A stretch of 64,000 nt of DNA from Gillisella vitis (GTDB lineage: Bacteria > Pseudomonadota > Alphaproteobacteria > Rhizobiales > Rhizobiaceae), in the NCBI RefSeq assembly GCF_021559775.1, contig NZ_CP056048.1, forward strand, positions 62,001 to 126,000. Reading direction: 5' to 3'. A program made the translations under genes and the position numbers. Positions 24,942 to 33,888 of the stretch are shown piece by piece. How positions within the stretch are numbered: the stretch's first letter is position 1; each line of letters starts with the position of its first letter. The notes beneath the pieces are model-generated. The model saw only the letters and a list, made by a program, of their open reading frames with translations, ran no database searches and was not told the DNA's origin.

Positions 24942-26480
24942 ATGTATCCCTGGTCTGAACTCCTTGCGAATCTGGCAATTGTTGCCATCACAACGTCGAC
25001 CTGGACATTCGTCCGGCCACACCTCGCTGGCCAAGGACCACGCGCTTTTTCGTTGGCTTTTGGCTGCCTTATGGCGGTTGGGTTGCTCGCGACCATGGCC
25101 TTGCCGTTTCGCTTCACCGACGGTGTTTTCCTGGACACCCGGTATACATTTCTCGCTATATCGGGTTTCTTCGGCGGCCCCATTGCGGCCTTTCCACCGC
25201 TTATCGTGGGAATTATCAGGCGATTGATGATCGGAGGTATGGGGATAACGGTTGGCATCCCGCAAATCATCGCGGCTGCATGCATCGGTGTCGTCGCAAG
25301 CCGATTGCTTCGCGGCAAGATCCCGACTTTCCCGCAGATCGCAGCACTTGCTCTGTTCGTCGCAGTCAGCGGCATAGCCGGCTTCTTTGTCGTGCGTCCC
25401 TTTGAGGTCTGGGGCAACCTGATCGTCGTGACGGTCGGTCCATTCATGGTGGTCTTGTTTGGGGCCACCCTGTTATCCGCTGTTGCCATCGCGCAGGAGA
25501 TGAAGCGGACAAGGCTTGAAAGGGATTTGGCCGCGGCACAGATCCGTCTCGCCGATGCGCTCGCGACAATGGCGGATGGCTTGGCACTTTTCGACCGTGA
25601 TGGGGTGTTGGTTTTCACCAATCAAAGATACCTCGATATCTTCAAGGAAACGGCGGATGTCAGGGTGCCCGGGAAAAATATCCGGGAAATCTTGCGGACA
25701 TCCTTTGAACGTAACGAAGAAGCGCGCGTGGAATCGGATGTCGATCCTATCATCGATCGGGTTGTGGAAGGCCTGTTTCGGCCCAGCGATCGCCTGATCC
25801 AACTGGCCGACGGGCGTTCAATCGAGGCAAGAACGCGTGTCACGGGCGAGGGGGAGGCGATGATCGTTTACGCGGATATCACTCTTCATTGTCAACGTGA
25901 GGCGCGGTTGCATGAGTTGAACGATCGCTTGTCGGCCTTGGCGGATACGGACGAATTGACTGGTTTGATGAACCGCCGTGGTTTGGAAGCGTCCATGGAT
26001 CAAGCTTTTGACCGAGCCAAGGATCACGGCGCCAATATTGGCCTTCTTCTTATCGATGTCGATTGGTTCAAGGCTTATAACGACACCTATGGGCATCCCG
26101 CCGGGGATAAATGTCTACAGCTTGTCGCCAACACGGTTCATGCGACGTCCAGGTCATTTGCGGGAAGCATTGTGGCGCGATATGGTGGGGAGGAATTGAC
26201 CGTCGTGTTGCCGAACGCATCAATATCCGAAACCGAGGCAGTCGCGCGGCTTGTTTGTACAGCCGTGCGTACTCTGGCCATCGAGCATGTTGGAAGCGAA
26301 AAGCGCATCGTCACAGTGAGCGTCGGGGCCGCCAATCTGAAATCGATGCCGGGCCTGCGCAAGACGGATCTCCTTCTACAGGCTGACGCGGCGCTTTATG
26401 CAGCCAAGGCGGCGGGGCGGGACTGTATCCAGACAGCTCCTGATCTCCTTCCGGTCGCCAAGCGCGCCGACAGCCGTTGA
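24942..26480 (+). CDS. Membrane-bound diguanylate cyclase (5TM receptor, PAS, GGDEF)
   Basis: 512 residues. About six hydrophobic segments in residues 1-185, resembling a LytS/YhcK-type 5TM receptor (GFFGGPIAAFPPLIVGIIRR). Residues about 195-320 form a PAS-like domain (ALATMADGLALFDRDG). Residues 330-500 are a GGDEF domain: DTDELTGLMNRRGLE, IDVDWFKAYNDTYGHPAGD, and the active-site loop RYGGEEL at 413-419, so c-di-GMP synthesis is expected. The usual inhibitory I-site RxxD before it reads FAGS, so feedback inhibition is probably lost. No link to neighbours is evident. Confidence 0.9.
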   Translation: MYPWSELLANLAIVAITTSTWTFVRPHLAGQGPRAFSLAFGCLMAVGLLATMALPFRFTDGVFLDTRYTFLAISGFFGGPIAAFPPLIVGIIRRLMIGGMGITVGIPQIIAAACIGVVASRLLRGKIPTFPQIAALALFVAVSGIAGFFVVRPFEVWGNLIVVTVGPFMVVLFGATLLSAVAIAQEMKRTRLERDLAAAQIRLADALATMADGLALFDRDGVLVFTNQRYLDIFKETADVRVPGKNIREILRTSFERNEEARVESDVDPIIDRVVEGLFRPSDRLIQLADGRSIEARTRVTGEGEAMIVYADITLHCQREARLHELNDRLSALADTDELTGLMNRRGLEASMDQAFDRAKDHGANIGLLLIDVDWFKAYNDTYGHPAGDKCLQLVANTVHATSRSFAGSIVARYGGEELTVVLPNASISETEAVARLVCTAVRTLAIEHVGSEKRIVTVSVGAANLKSMPGLRKTDLLLQADAALYAAKAAGRDCIQTAPDLLPVAKRADSR

Positions 26481-26745
26481 TCAATTATTCCTGTGACATC
26501 ACGTTCCGGGCTTTTGCCAATAGCCAAAGCCTTGCCCGACCTAGGTGATTTTAAGGGATGGTCAGCCGCTCACCTGCTGTTTGCATCACACATCAAAGAT
26601 GCGCAAACACTCCGAATTTTAGGAATATCCGTTGCGGCAAAGCCGTCAGTGGAGTCTAATGCGGGGCAAGACGATGGGCGTGTTACAGCAGTCGTGCTGC
26701 TTTCCACGATATCCTGTGCCACCGCTACTCCAGTTTGGCGATTGA

Positions 26746-27639
26746 ATGACGATATTTTCTGTCCGGCATATTACCTCATATCGGTATAAGAGACCGGTCG
26801 AATTCGGCGAGCACAGATTGATGTTCCGGCCGCGGGATAGTTTTGACCAGACACTTCTGAGTTCTCATCTGGATGTTGATCCAAAACCCGATTACATAAG
26901 GTGGATCCATGATGTGTTTGGCAATTGCGTTGCGCTGGTGGGGTTTACCGGCAAGGCGCGGGAACTCTGCTTTGGGACAAATATCCGCCTGGACCATACC
27001 CAGCAGGTTGAAATGGATCTGCAGATCGATGCAGAAGCTCTCCACTACCCTTTCGCATACGACCCGGAGGAAGTGGTCGACCTGGAACGGACAATCAAAC
27101 GGCATTTTCCTGATCCAGACGATGAGGTTGGCAGATGGACACGGCAGTTCGTGCGGATCGGTCAGCCGACCGAAACTGGTCGCCTGTTGATGACCCTTTG
27201 TTATGCGATCCACGAGAGTTTCATCTATGCCCGGCGCCTGGAGCATGGAACGCAGACACCGCTTGAGACGCTCCGGCTTCGCCGTGGTACGTGCCGCGAT
27301 TTTGCGCTGCTGATGATGGAGGCGGCCCGGTCGCTCGGGCTCGCTGCCCGTTTCGTTACGGGCTATATCTATGTACCCGACCGCGACGGCTCAACCAAGC
27401 TTGGCGGTGGCTCCACCCATGCCTGGTGCCAGGTCTATCTTCCCGGTGCCGGGTGGGTGGAATTCGATCCCACCAACGGGATTGTCGGAAACCGCGATCT
27501 TATCCGCGTCGGTGTGGCGCGCGACCCAAAACAAGCGGTGCCGCTTTCCGGAAGCTACGACGGCGACGCGTCGGATTTCGACACGATGTCCGTCCAGGTC
27601 AACGTTACAACCGATGAGGTGAGCAATACCGCAGCATAG
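26746..27639 (+). CDS. Transglutaminase-like protein, complete catalytic triad
   Basis: 297 residues, no signal peptide. N-terminal beta domain starts MTIFSVRHITSYRYKRPVEF, as in bacterial transglutaminase-like proteins. The cysteine-protease-like triad is visible: Cys183 (RRGTCRDFALL), His225 (GSTHAWCQVYLPG) and Asp241 (WVEFDPTNG). Bacterial members probably act as proteases or amide-forming enzymes; substrates are unknown. A second relative follows 92 bases later, probably in the same transcript. Confidence 0.88.
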   Translation: MTIFSVRHITSYRYKRPVEFGEHRLMFRPRDSFDQTLLSSHLDVDPKPDYIRWIHDVFGNCVALVGFTGKARELCFGTNIRLDHTQQVEMDLQIDAEALHYPFAYDPEEVVDLERTIKRHFPDPDDEVGRWTRQFVRIGQPTETGRLLMTLCYAIHESFIYARRLEHGTQTPLETLRLRRGTCRDFALLMMEAARSLGLAARFVTGYIYVPDRDGSTKLGGGSTHAWCQVYLPGAGWVEFDPTNGIVGNRDLIRVGVARDPKQAVPLSGSYDGDASDFDTMSVQVNVTTDEVSNTAA

Positions 27640-27731
27640 ATGGAACAGCTCGGTCGCCTGAGCGTTTGCCGCCTGAACGTGCATTCGTAACCCGTATTTC
27701 GGAAATTTTTATCAGAGGATGCCTATTCATC

Positions 27732-28535
27732 ATGAAGATACGCGCGGGATTTCGCATAGGTTACGAATGCCAGCAAGAGACGGCTATGCTGCTGGTGCTC
27801 AATATCCATCCATCCCGTCGCACCGATCTTCTGCAGGATCAGGTCCTGAGTTTCGACCGGCCGATTGAGGCCTGGGGCTATTTCGATGGCTTCGGCAATG
27901 CTTGTAGCCGCATCGTCGCACCGCCGGGCGTGACGACGATTTCTACGGAATTCGAGATCTACGATAGCGGTCTTCCAGATCCGGTGCCTGAGAATGCGTG
28001 GCAGCACGACATCAAGGATCTTCCGGATGACGTGCTCGTCTTTCTGCTCGGCAGCCGGTATTGCGATACGGACCGCCTTTCAGATTTCGCCTGGAAGACC
28101 TTTTCTTTTACACCCTTGGGTTGGCCGCGGGTGAAGGCGATCCTGGATTTCGTCCACAACCATATCACCTTCAACTATCAGAAGGCTGATCTTCTCCGCA
28201 CGGCTTTCGGAGGTTTTACTGATCAAACCGGCGTTTGCCGCGATTTTGCGCATCTTGCGATCACGCTATGCCGCTGCATGAATATTCCGGCGCGTTACTG
28301 CACCGGGTATCTGGGGGATATAGGCGTGCCTGATGATCCGAACCCGATGGATTTCAGTGCATGGTTTGAAGTCTATCTCGGCGGTCGCTGGCATACAGTT
28401 GATGCCCGACACAACAAGCCCCGGATAGGCCGCATCCTCATGGCCATCGGACGGGATGCCACGGACGTGGCGCTTTCAACTGCCTTCGGCCCCGCCATCT
28501 TGACGCAATTCGACGTGACAACCATCGAGTTATAG
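27732..28535 (+). CDS. Transglutaminase-like protein, variant active site
   Basis: 267 residues from the ATG at 27732. Catalytic Cys169 (QTGVCRDFAH) and Asp224 (HTVDARHNKPR) are in place, but the residue matching the triad histidine of the paralogue upstream is Ser209 (PMDFSAWFEVYLGG). It belongs to the subfamily that ends in DARHN-PRIGRI motifs. Either another residue takes the base role or activity differs from gene 26746. The two neighbours may act together. The frame is open from 27666 but MKIRAGFRIGYE is the normal family start. Confidence 0.85.
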   Translation: MKIRAGFRIGYECQQETAMLLVLNIHPSRRTDLLQDQVLSFDRPIEAWGYFDGFGNACSRIVAPPGVTTISTEFEIYDSGLPDPVPENAWQHDIKDLPDDVLVFLLGSRYCDTDRLSDFAWKTFSFTPLGWPRVKAILDFVHNHITFNYQKADLLRTAFGGFTDQTGVCRDFAHLAITLCRCMNIPARYCTGYLGDIGVPDDPNPMDFSAWFEVYLGGRWHTVDARHNKPRIGRILMAIGRDATDVALSTAFGPAILTQFDVTTIEL

Positions 28536-28803
28536 ACCGTGGTATCGAACGGCAGGCTAGCTGTTTGATCTCGTGTCTTACCTTGACGTCTTCAGCGCCC
28601 TGCCATGTCACGCTTGCCGCGGGCCGATCATTGATGCCTAGAATTTTCGGCGAGGTTTTTTGTAATCGGTGGACTTTAGAACCGGATCGATTGGCCATTG
28701 AGTCCACCCGTCAAAAGCCGCCTCTTTGAGAATTCGCAATCGTCTCGTGACGGGATTGCTCGGCGCTGTTAAGCAAAGAGTATCGGACATACAGCGCGGT
28801 GAA

Positions 28804-29514
28804 ATGGGCAACGCGGCGAAACGGGAGGCTGCCTTGGATTTCATGAAATTGCTCAAGTCGCTTGAGGAATTGCTCTACGAGTTGGTGTCCTGGCTGCTGT
28901 TTTATCCTCTTACCATGTGGCGCTCGGTGACGAGACCTCTAAGCATGATGCGATACGCCGATCTCGAACTTGCCGACAGACAGGAGGATCAATACGACGA
29001 TACCCTGAGCCCTCCCTTGTTCCTGCTTATCACGCTGCTTCTTTCCCAAGGGCTGTCGACGGCCTTTCCGTCCAGTTACGATACCACGGTTGCCGCCAAG
29101 GAACTGGGATCGGTGTCGAACCTGCTCATTGCGCGTGGTGTGTTATTCGGGATCTATCCTCTTTGCATGGCAGTCACCCTTTTACGGCGCAAGTCGGTAA
29201 GGATCACCAGAAGCTCGCTACGCCCACCTTTTTTCAGCCAGTGTTATGTCGCGGCGCCGTTCGCATTCATCATCGGGCTGGCGTTCGACTTGATGTTCAT
29301 GCCCGACGGACAAGGTGTCCTGATCGGTCTCCTGACCCTGACTGCTGCCACACTCTGGTACGCGCAAGCCGAGGTTCGATGGTTTAAGCAGGATTTGGCT
29401 ATTGGAGGATTGAAGGCGATTGGCGCCTTCACCCTGGCTTTCCTGGCCGCGACAGTCGTGGCGTTCTTTCTGGCCATTACCATCGGCCTTGAAGCTAAGA
29501 ACCTGACACCCTGA
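28804..29514 (+). CDS. Multi-pass membrane protein of unknown function
   Basis: 236 residues from the ATG at 28804; a TTG at 28726 in the same frame would add 26 residues. About five hydrophobic segments (for example LSPPLFLLITLLLS, LFGIYPLCMAVTLL, AIGAFTLAFLAATVVAFF) separated by short charged loops, after a soluble N-terminus with MRYADLELADRQEDQYDD. The layout recalls Yip1/DUF-type permease-like proteins, but I do not recognise the family with confidence. No clear operon partner. Confidence 0.6.
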   Translation: MGNAAKREAALDFMKLLKSLEELLYELVSWLLFYPLTMWRSVTRPLSMMRYADLELADRQEDQYDDTLSPPLFLLITLLLSQGLSTAFPSSYDTTVAAKELGSVSNLLIARGVLFGIYPLCMAVTLLRRKSVRITRSSLRPPFFSQCYVAAPFAFIIGLAFDLMFMPDGQGVLIGLLTLTAATLWYAQAEVRWFKQDLAIGGLKAIGAFTLAFLAATVVAFFLAITIGLEAKNLTP

Positions 29515-29798
29515 TCGACAGCTGACCTCTGCCTTCGGTACGCGACACCATCGAGCCCTTCCGTTCACCTGTGCGAAGGGTTTAACCGACCTGACCACAT
29601 TCGTGGCATGCGCCTTTGCGTTGCATTCCTATCGCCATCGCGGGAACTATCCTGCCGGACCTCCATTTAGGGAACGGAGCGACAAGTTCATTTAGTGAAC
29701 AGCACCTCATCGTGAAAGTCCGCAACCCTACGTTAGAAAATGACGCAAGAGTTCTGTGGTCTTGACCTCATTCCACGTCACCGAAAAGGGGAGCGGAC

Positions 29799-30440
29799 AT
29801 GTCGAACAGCAACCAAATGGATCTTTCCCGCCGGGATCTTCTTATCTCATCGGCTGTAGCGGCCGTGGTCACAGGAGCCGGCGAAAGGAGCGTGGCAGCA
29901 CAGCCTGCAGGAGACAACAAGATGAAATTAACGACACCTGTGACGCTAAACGTCAATGGAGCGCACCGTGAGATTGAGGTCGATAACCGCACGACCCTTC
30001 TCGACGCGCTACGGGAGCACCTGGATCTTACGGGCACGAAAAAGGGTTGTGACCATGGTCAATGCGGAGCCTGCACCGTCATGGTCGATGGTCGGCGGAT
30101 CAATGCCTGTCTGACGCTGGCCGTCATGCATGATGGCGACCAGATTACCACGATCGAAGGCCTCGGTCAGCCTGGCCACCTTCATCCGATGCAGGCAGCC
30201 TTCGTCAAGCATGATGGTTTTCAGTGTGGCTACTGTACGCCCGGCCAAATCTGTTCCTCCATAGCGGTGCTTGAGGAAATCGAGGCGAATATCCCGAGTC
30301 ACGTGACGTCCGACCTCAACGGGCCTGCGCAATTGACAGCCATCGAAATCCGCGAGCGGATGAGCGGCAATATCTGTCGATGCGGCGCCTATTCCAACAT
30401 TGTCGACGCCATTTCCGAAGTTGGAGGGATCAAGGCATGA
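29799..30440 (+). CDS. paoA: Aldehyde oxidoreductase iron-sulfur subunit PaoA
   Basis: 213 residues. A twin-arginine signal ([15 protein letters not shown]) shows export of the folded enzyme to the periplasm. The plant-type [2Fe-2S] cluster uses Cys84, 89, 92 and 104 ([15 protein letters not shown]); the second [2Fe-2S] uses Cys143, 146, 193 and 195 ([10 protein letters not shown] and [10 protein letters not shown]). Same architecture as E. coli PaoA (YagT). Its stop overlaps the start of paoB (ATGA), so the subunits are co-translated. GGGGAGCGG precedes the start. Confidence 0.93.
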   Translation: MSNSNQMDLSRRDLLISSAVAAVVTGAGERSVAAQPAGDNKMKLTTPVTLNVNGAHREIEVDNRTTLLDALREHLDLTGTKKGCDHGQCGACTVMVDGRRINACLTLAVMHDGDQITTIEGLGQPGHLHPMQAAFVKHDGFQCGYCTPGQICSSIAVLEEIEANIPSHVTSDLNGPAQLTAIEIRERMSGNICRCGAYSNIVDAISEVGGIKA

Positions 30441-31387
30441 AAGCTTTCACCTTTGAGCGCGCGCCCTCGATCGAGGCCGCAGTGAAAACGGCTGCTGCCA
30501 ACCCAGACGCCAGGTTTATCGCCGGTGGCACCAACCTGCTCGATCTGATGAAACTCGAAATCGAGACGCCAACCCATATCATCGATGTAAATAGACTTGG
30601 TCTCGATAAAATCGAGTCCACCGATAACGGTGGTCTGCGCATCGGTGCTCTCGTTCGAAATACCGATCTTGCCGCACACGGGACTGTTCGCCGCGACTAC
30701 GGTCTGTTGTCACGAGCCCTGGTTGCCGGTGCCTCCGGCCAGCTTCGCAATAAGGCGACCACGGCCGGTAACCTGTTGCAGCGTACCCGCTGTCCGTATT
30801 TCTATGATCCGAACCAGCCGTGCAACAAGCGTCAGCCGGGCAGCGGCTGCTCGGCCATTGGCGGTTTCAGCCGTCAACACGCGGTTGTCGGGGTAAGTGA
30901 TGCCTGCATCGCCACCCATCCCAGCGATATGGCAATCGCCATGCGGGCGCTCGATGCGACCATTGAAACAGTAAAAGTAGATGGCAGCCGTCGGTCTATT
31001 CCGATTGCCGATTTCCATCGTCTTCCAGGAGAGACCCCGCATATCGAAAGCGTATTGGAGCGCGGCGAATTCGTGACCGCCGTCCTGCTTCCACCACCCA
31101 TCGGCGGAAAGCATATCTATCGAAAGGTCAGGGACCGGGCGTCCTATGCGTTTGCGCTGATTTCAGTCGGCGCTGTCATTCAAGCGGATGGTACGGGACG
31201 TGTTGCCGTCGGCGGCGTCGCCCATAAGCCATGGCGGATTGAAGCCGCGGAAGCGGAACTGCCAAGAGGCGCTCGCGATGCGGCGAAAGCCATTCTCGCC
31301 GATGCCCGTCCGACTGAACAGAACCGGTTCAAGGTCGATCTTGTCGAGCGTACGCTTGGCGCCGTCCTTTCCGAAGCAAGGGGGTGA
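30437..31387 (+). CDS. paoB: Aldehyde oxidoreductase FAD-binding subunit PaoB
   Basis: 316 residues from the ATG at 30437. FAD-binding motif [16 protein letters not shown] at residues about 23-38. It carries the extra [4Fe-4S] insertion typical of PaoB: Cys119 (TRCPYFYD), Cys129 (PCNKR), Cys138 (GSGCSA) and Cys157 (SDACIA). Relays electrons from the molybdenum subunit. No own signal; it should be carried out with PaoA. Confidence 0.92.
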   Translation: MKAFTFERAPSIEAAVKTAAANPDARFIAGGTNLLDLMKLEIETPTHIIDVNRLGLDKIESTDNGGLRIGALVRNTDLAAHGTVRRDYGLLSRALVAGASGQLRNKATTAGNLLQRTRCPYFYDPNQPCNKRQPGSGCSAIGGFSRQHAVVGVSDACIATHPSDMAIAMRALDATIETVKVDGSRRSIPIADFHRLPGETPHIESVLERGEFVTAVLLPPPIGGKHIYRKVRDRASYAFALISVGAVIQADGTGRVAVGGVAHKPWRIEAAEAELPRGARDAAKAILADARPTEQNRFKVDLVERTLGAVLSEARG

Positions 31388-31390
31388 CCC

Positions 31391-33589
31391 ATGAAGTTCG
31401 ATACACCTGCAACAACCAATCCAATCGACCGCCTCAAGGTCGTCGGTCAGCCGATTCACCGCATCGATGGTCAATTGAAGACAACCGGTCGGGCGATGTA
31501 TGCCTATGAGTGGCGTGATCCGAACACGCGTTATGCCTATGGCTACCCGGTTGGGGCAGCGATTGCCAAAGGCCGGATCAAAGCCATGGATGTGACAGCA
31601 GCCAGGAAAGCTGATGGCGTGATTTCTGTGGTGACAACTCTGGATGTCGGTAAGCGCGAGAAGGGCAAGTTCAATACTGCAAACCTGTTCGGTGGCGATG
31701 AAGTTCAGCATTATCATCAGGCAATTGCCGTCGTGGTCGCGGAGACTTTCGAGCAGGCGCGGGCTGCTGCTGCCCTGGTCAAAGTGGACTATGATGAGAA
31801 GAAGGGGACATTTGATCTCAGTGCGGCGCGAGAGACGGCGAAAAAGCCGGATGATTCCCAAAAGCCCGACACGGCAGTCGGCGATTTTGAAACAGCTTTC
31901 CGAACCGCTCCAGTCACCCTCGAGCAATCCTACACGACGCCTGACCAATCTCATGCGATGATGGAACCGCATGCCTCAATCGCCGCGTGGGATGGTGATG
32001 AGGTGACCGTGTGGACATCCAGCCAGATGATCGATTGGTGGCGCTCCGATCTCGCCACAACACTCGGCGTTGACAAGGAGAAGATCCACTTGATGTCGCC
32101 GTTTATCGGCGGCGGATTCGGCGGCAAGCTGTTTCTCCGGGCCGACGCTGTCCTGGCCGCCTTCGCGGCAAGGGCGGCGAAACGACCTGTCAAAGTCGCC
32201 CTGCCGCGTCCATTGGTGATCAACAACACCACCCACCGTCCGGCAACGATTCAGCGCATCCGCATCGGCGCTGAGCGGGATGGAAAGATCACTGCCATTG
32301 CGCATGAGAGCTGGTCAGGCGATCTTGCTGGAGGTGGTCCTGAGGTGGCGGTCAATCAAACGCGGCTTCTTTATGCCGGCGCAAACCGGATGACGGCCAT
32401 GCGTCTTGCGACCCTCGATCTTCCAGAGGGCAACGCCATGCGCGCTCCGGGCGAGGCGCCCGGCTTGATGGCGCTGGAAATTGCCATGGATGAAATGGCC
32501 GAAAAGGTTGGCATGGACCCGATCGCGTTTCGCATCGCCAATGACACTCAGGTCGACCCGGAAAATCCCGAGCGTCCATTCTCTCATCGGGACCTGATTG
32601 GTTGTCTGAAGCGCGGTGCCGATCGCTTTGGTTGGGATAATCGACCGAAGGCCGGATCTCGCAGGCAGGGCAATTGGTTGATCGGCATGGGTGTCGCCGC
32701 CGCATTCCGCGACAACATGGTTCTTCCATCAGGCGCCAGGGTCAAACTCGACAGCCAGGGCATTGTCACGGTTGAGACCGACATGACCGATATCGGAACC
32801 GGCAGTTACACGATCATCGCCCAGACCGCCGCGGAAATGATGGGCGTTGGTGTCGATAAAGTCGCCGTGCATCTCGGAGACTCTCGGTTCCCGATTTCGG
32901 CGGGTTCCGGTGGCCAGTTCGGTGCAAATTCGGCGACATCGGGCGTTTATGCGGCTTGCGTCAAGCTTCGTGAGGCCATTACCCAAAAACTTGGATTCAA
33001 TTCCGATGACGTGGTCTTCGAGGACGGGAGCGTCAAAGCTGGAAACCGCTCGGTTCTCCTTGCCGAGGCCGCTGGCTCTGACGGTCTGGTCGGCGAAGAT
33101 ACGATGGAGTGGGGCGATCTCACCAAGACGCATCAGCAATCCACCTTCGGTGCGCATTTTGTCGAGGTTGGCGTCGATGTCGCCACTGGCGAAACCCGCA
33201 TTCGGCGCATGTTGGCGGTGTGCGCGGCTGGTCGTATCCTCAATCCGATTACAGCGCGCAGCCAGGTGATCGGTGCAATGACCATGGGAGCCGGAGGCGC
33301 CCTGTCGGAAGAACTGGTGGTCGATGCAAAGCGAGGCTTTTTCGTCAATCACGACCTTGCCGGATACGAGGTTCCGGTTCATGCGGACATTCCGCATCAG
33401 GAGGTTATCTTCATGGACGAGACCGATCCGATGTCATCGCCGATGAAGGCAAAGGGTATCGGGGAACTCGGCCTCTGTGGTGTCTCCGCGGCAATCGCCA
33501 ATGCCATCTACAACGCCACAGGTGTCCGGGTACGGCACTATCCGATCACGCTCGATAAACTGATCGGTGGCTTGCCTGACATTGCCTGA
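31391..33589 (+). CDS. paoC: Aldehyde oxidoreductase molybdenum-binding subunit PaoC
   Basis: 732 residues, starting three bases after the paoB stop. Molybdopterin-binding motifs are present, including IGGGFGGKLFLRADAVL, AMRAPGEAPGLMALEIAMDE and, near the C-terminus, MKAKGIGELGLCGVSAAIAN, where the Glu is the proposed catalytic base. It oxidises aldehydes to acids, probably aromatic aldehydes as in E. coli. No PaoD-type maturation chaperone lies downstream within the window. Confidence 0.93.
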   Translation: MKFDTPATTNPIDRLKVVGQPIHRIDGQLKTTGRAMYAYEWRDPNTRYAYGYPVGAAIAKGRIKAMDVTAARKADGVISVVTTLDVGKREKGKFNTANLFGGDEVQHYHQAIAVVVAETFEQARAAAALVKVDYDEKKGTFDLSAARETAKKPDDSQKPDTAVGDFETAFRTAPVTLEQSYTTPDQSHAMMEPHASIAAWDGDEVTVWTSSQMIDWWRSDLATTLGVDKEKIHLMSPFIGGGFGGKLFLRADAVLAAFAARAAKRPVKVALPRPLVINNTTHRPATIQRIRIGAERDGKITAIAHESWSGDLAGGGPEVAVNQTRLLYAGANRMTAMRLATLDLPEGNAMRAPGEAPGLMALEIAMDEMAEKVGMDPIAFRIANDTQVDPENPERPFSHRDLIGCLKRGADRFGWDNRPKAGSRRQGNWLIGMGVAAAFRDNMVLPSGARVKLDSQGIVTVETDMTDIGTGSYTIIAQTAAEMMGVGVDKVAVHLGDSRFPISAGSGGQFGANSATSGVYAACVKLREAITQKLGFNSDDVVFEDGSVKAGNRSVLLAEAAGSDGLVGEDTMEWGDLTKTHQQSTFGAHFVEVGVDVATGETRIRRMLAVCAAGRILNPITARSQVIGAMTMGAGGALSEELVVDAKRGFFVNHDLAGYEVPVHADIPHQEVIFMDETDPMSSPMKAKGIGELGLCGVSAAIANAIYNATGVRVRHYPITLDKLIGGLPDIA

Positions 33590-33710
33590 CGTCGAGTTGA
33601 GCTTGTCCGACATTGTTTGTGAGGGTTTTGGCGCTGGTGTTTGGCTTGGCGAGGCTCTCACGACAGGCATGATTTTCGCCTGCTGAATAGCTCGCTCGCC
33701 GCAGCTTGTT

Positions 33711-33744
33711 ATGAGAAGGGCCAATGAAAAATGGCTCTTCTCAT
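33711..33744 (+). terminator. Hairpin after paoC
   Basis: ATGAGAAG-G-GCCA (33711-33723) pairs with TGGC-T-CTTCTCAT (33732-33744), 13 positions with one G-T pair, loop ATGAAAAA. It lies 120 bases after paoC and 145 before the histidine kinase, followed by CCCCTTTACTTT. Likely a terminator for the paoABC transcript. Confidence 0.5.
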
Positions 33745-33888
33745 CCCCTTTACTTTAAAGCCTGACGGACTCGTGCGCAGCATTTGGGGCAACTCTTGTT
33801 CCGATCCACAGTCCATATGTGCTAGTAGCCAGATGATCGTTTCCGTGCGAACCGGGGTAAGGCCTTGTCGATGAACGGGTAACGGCAC

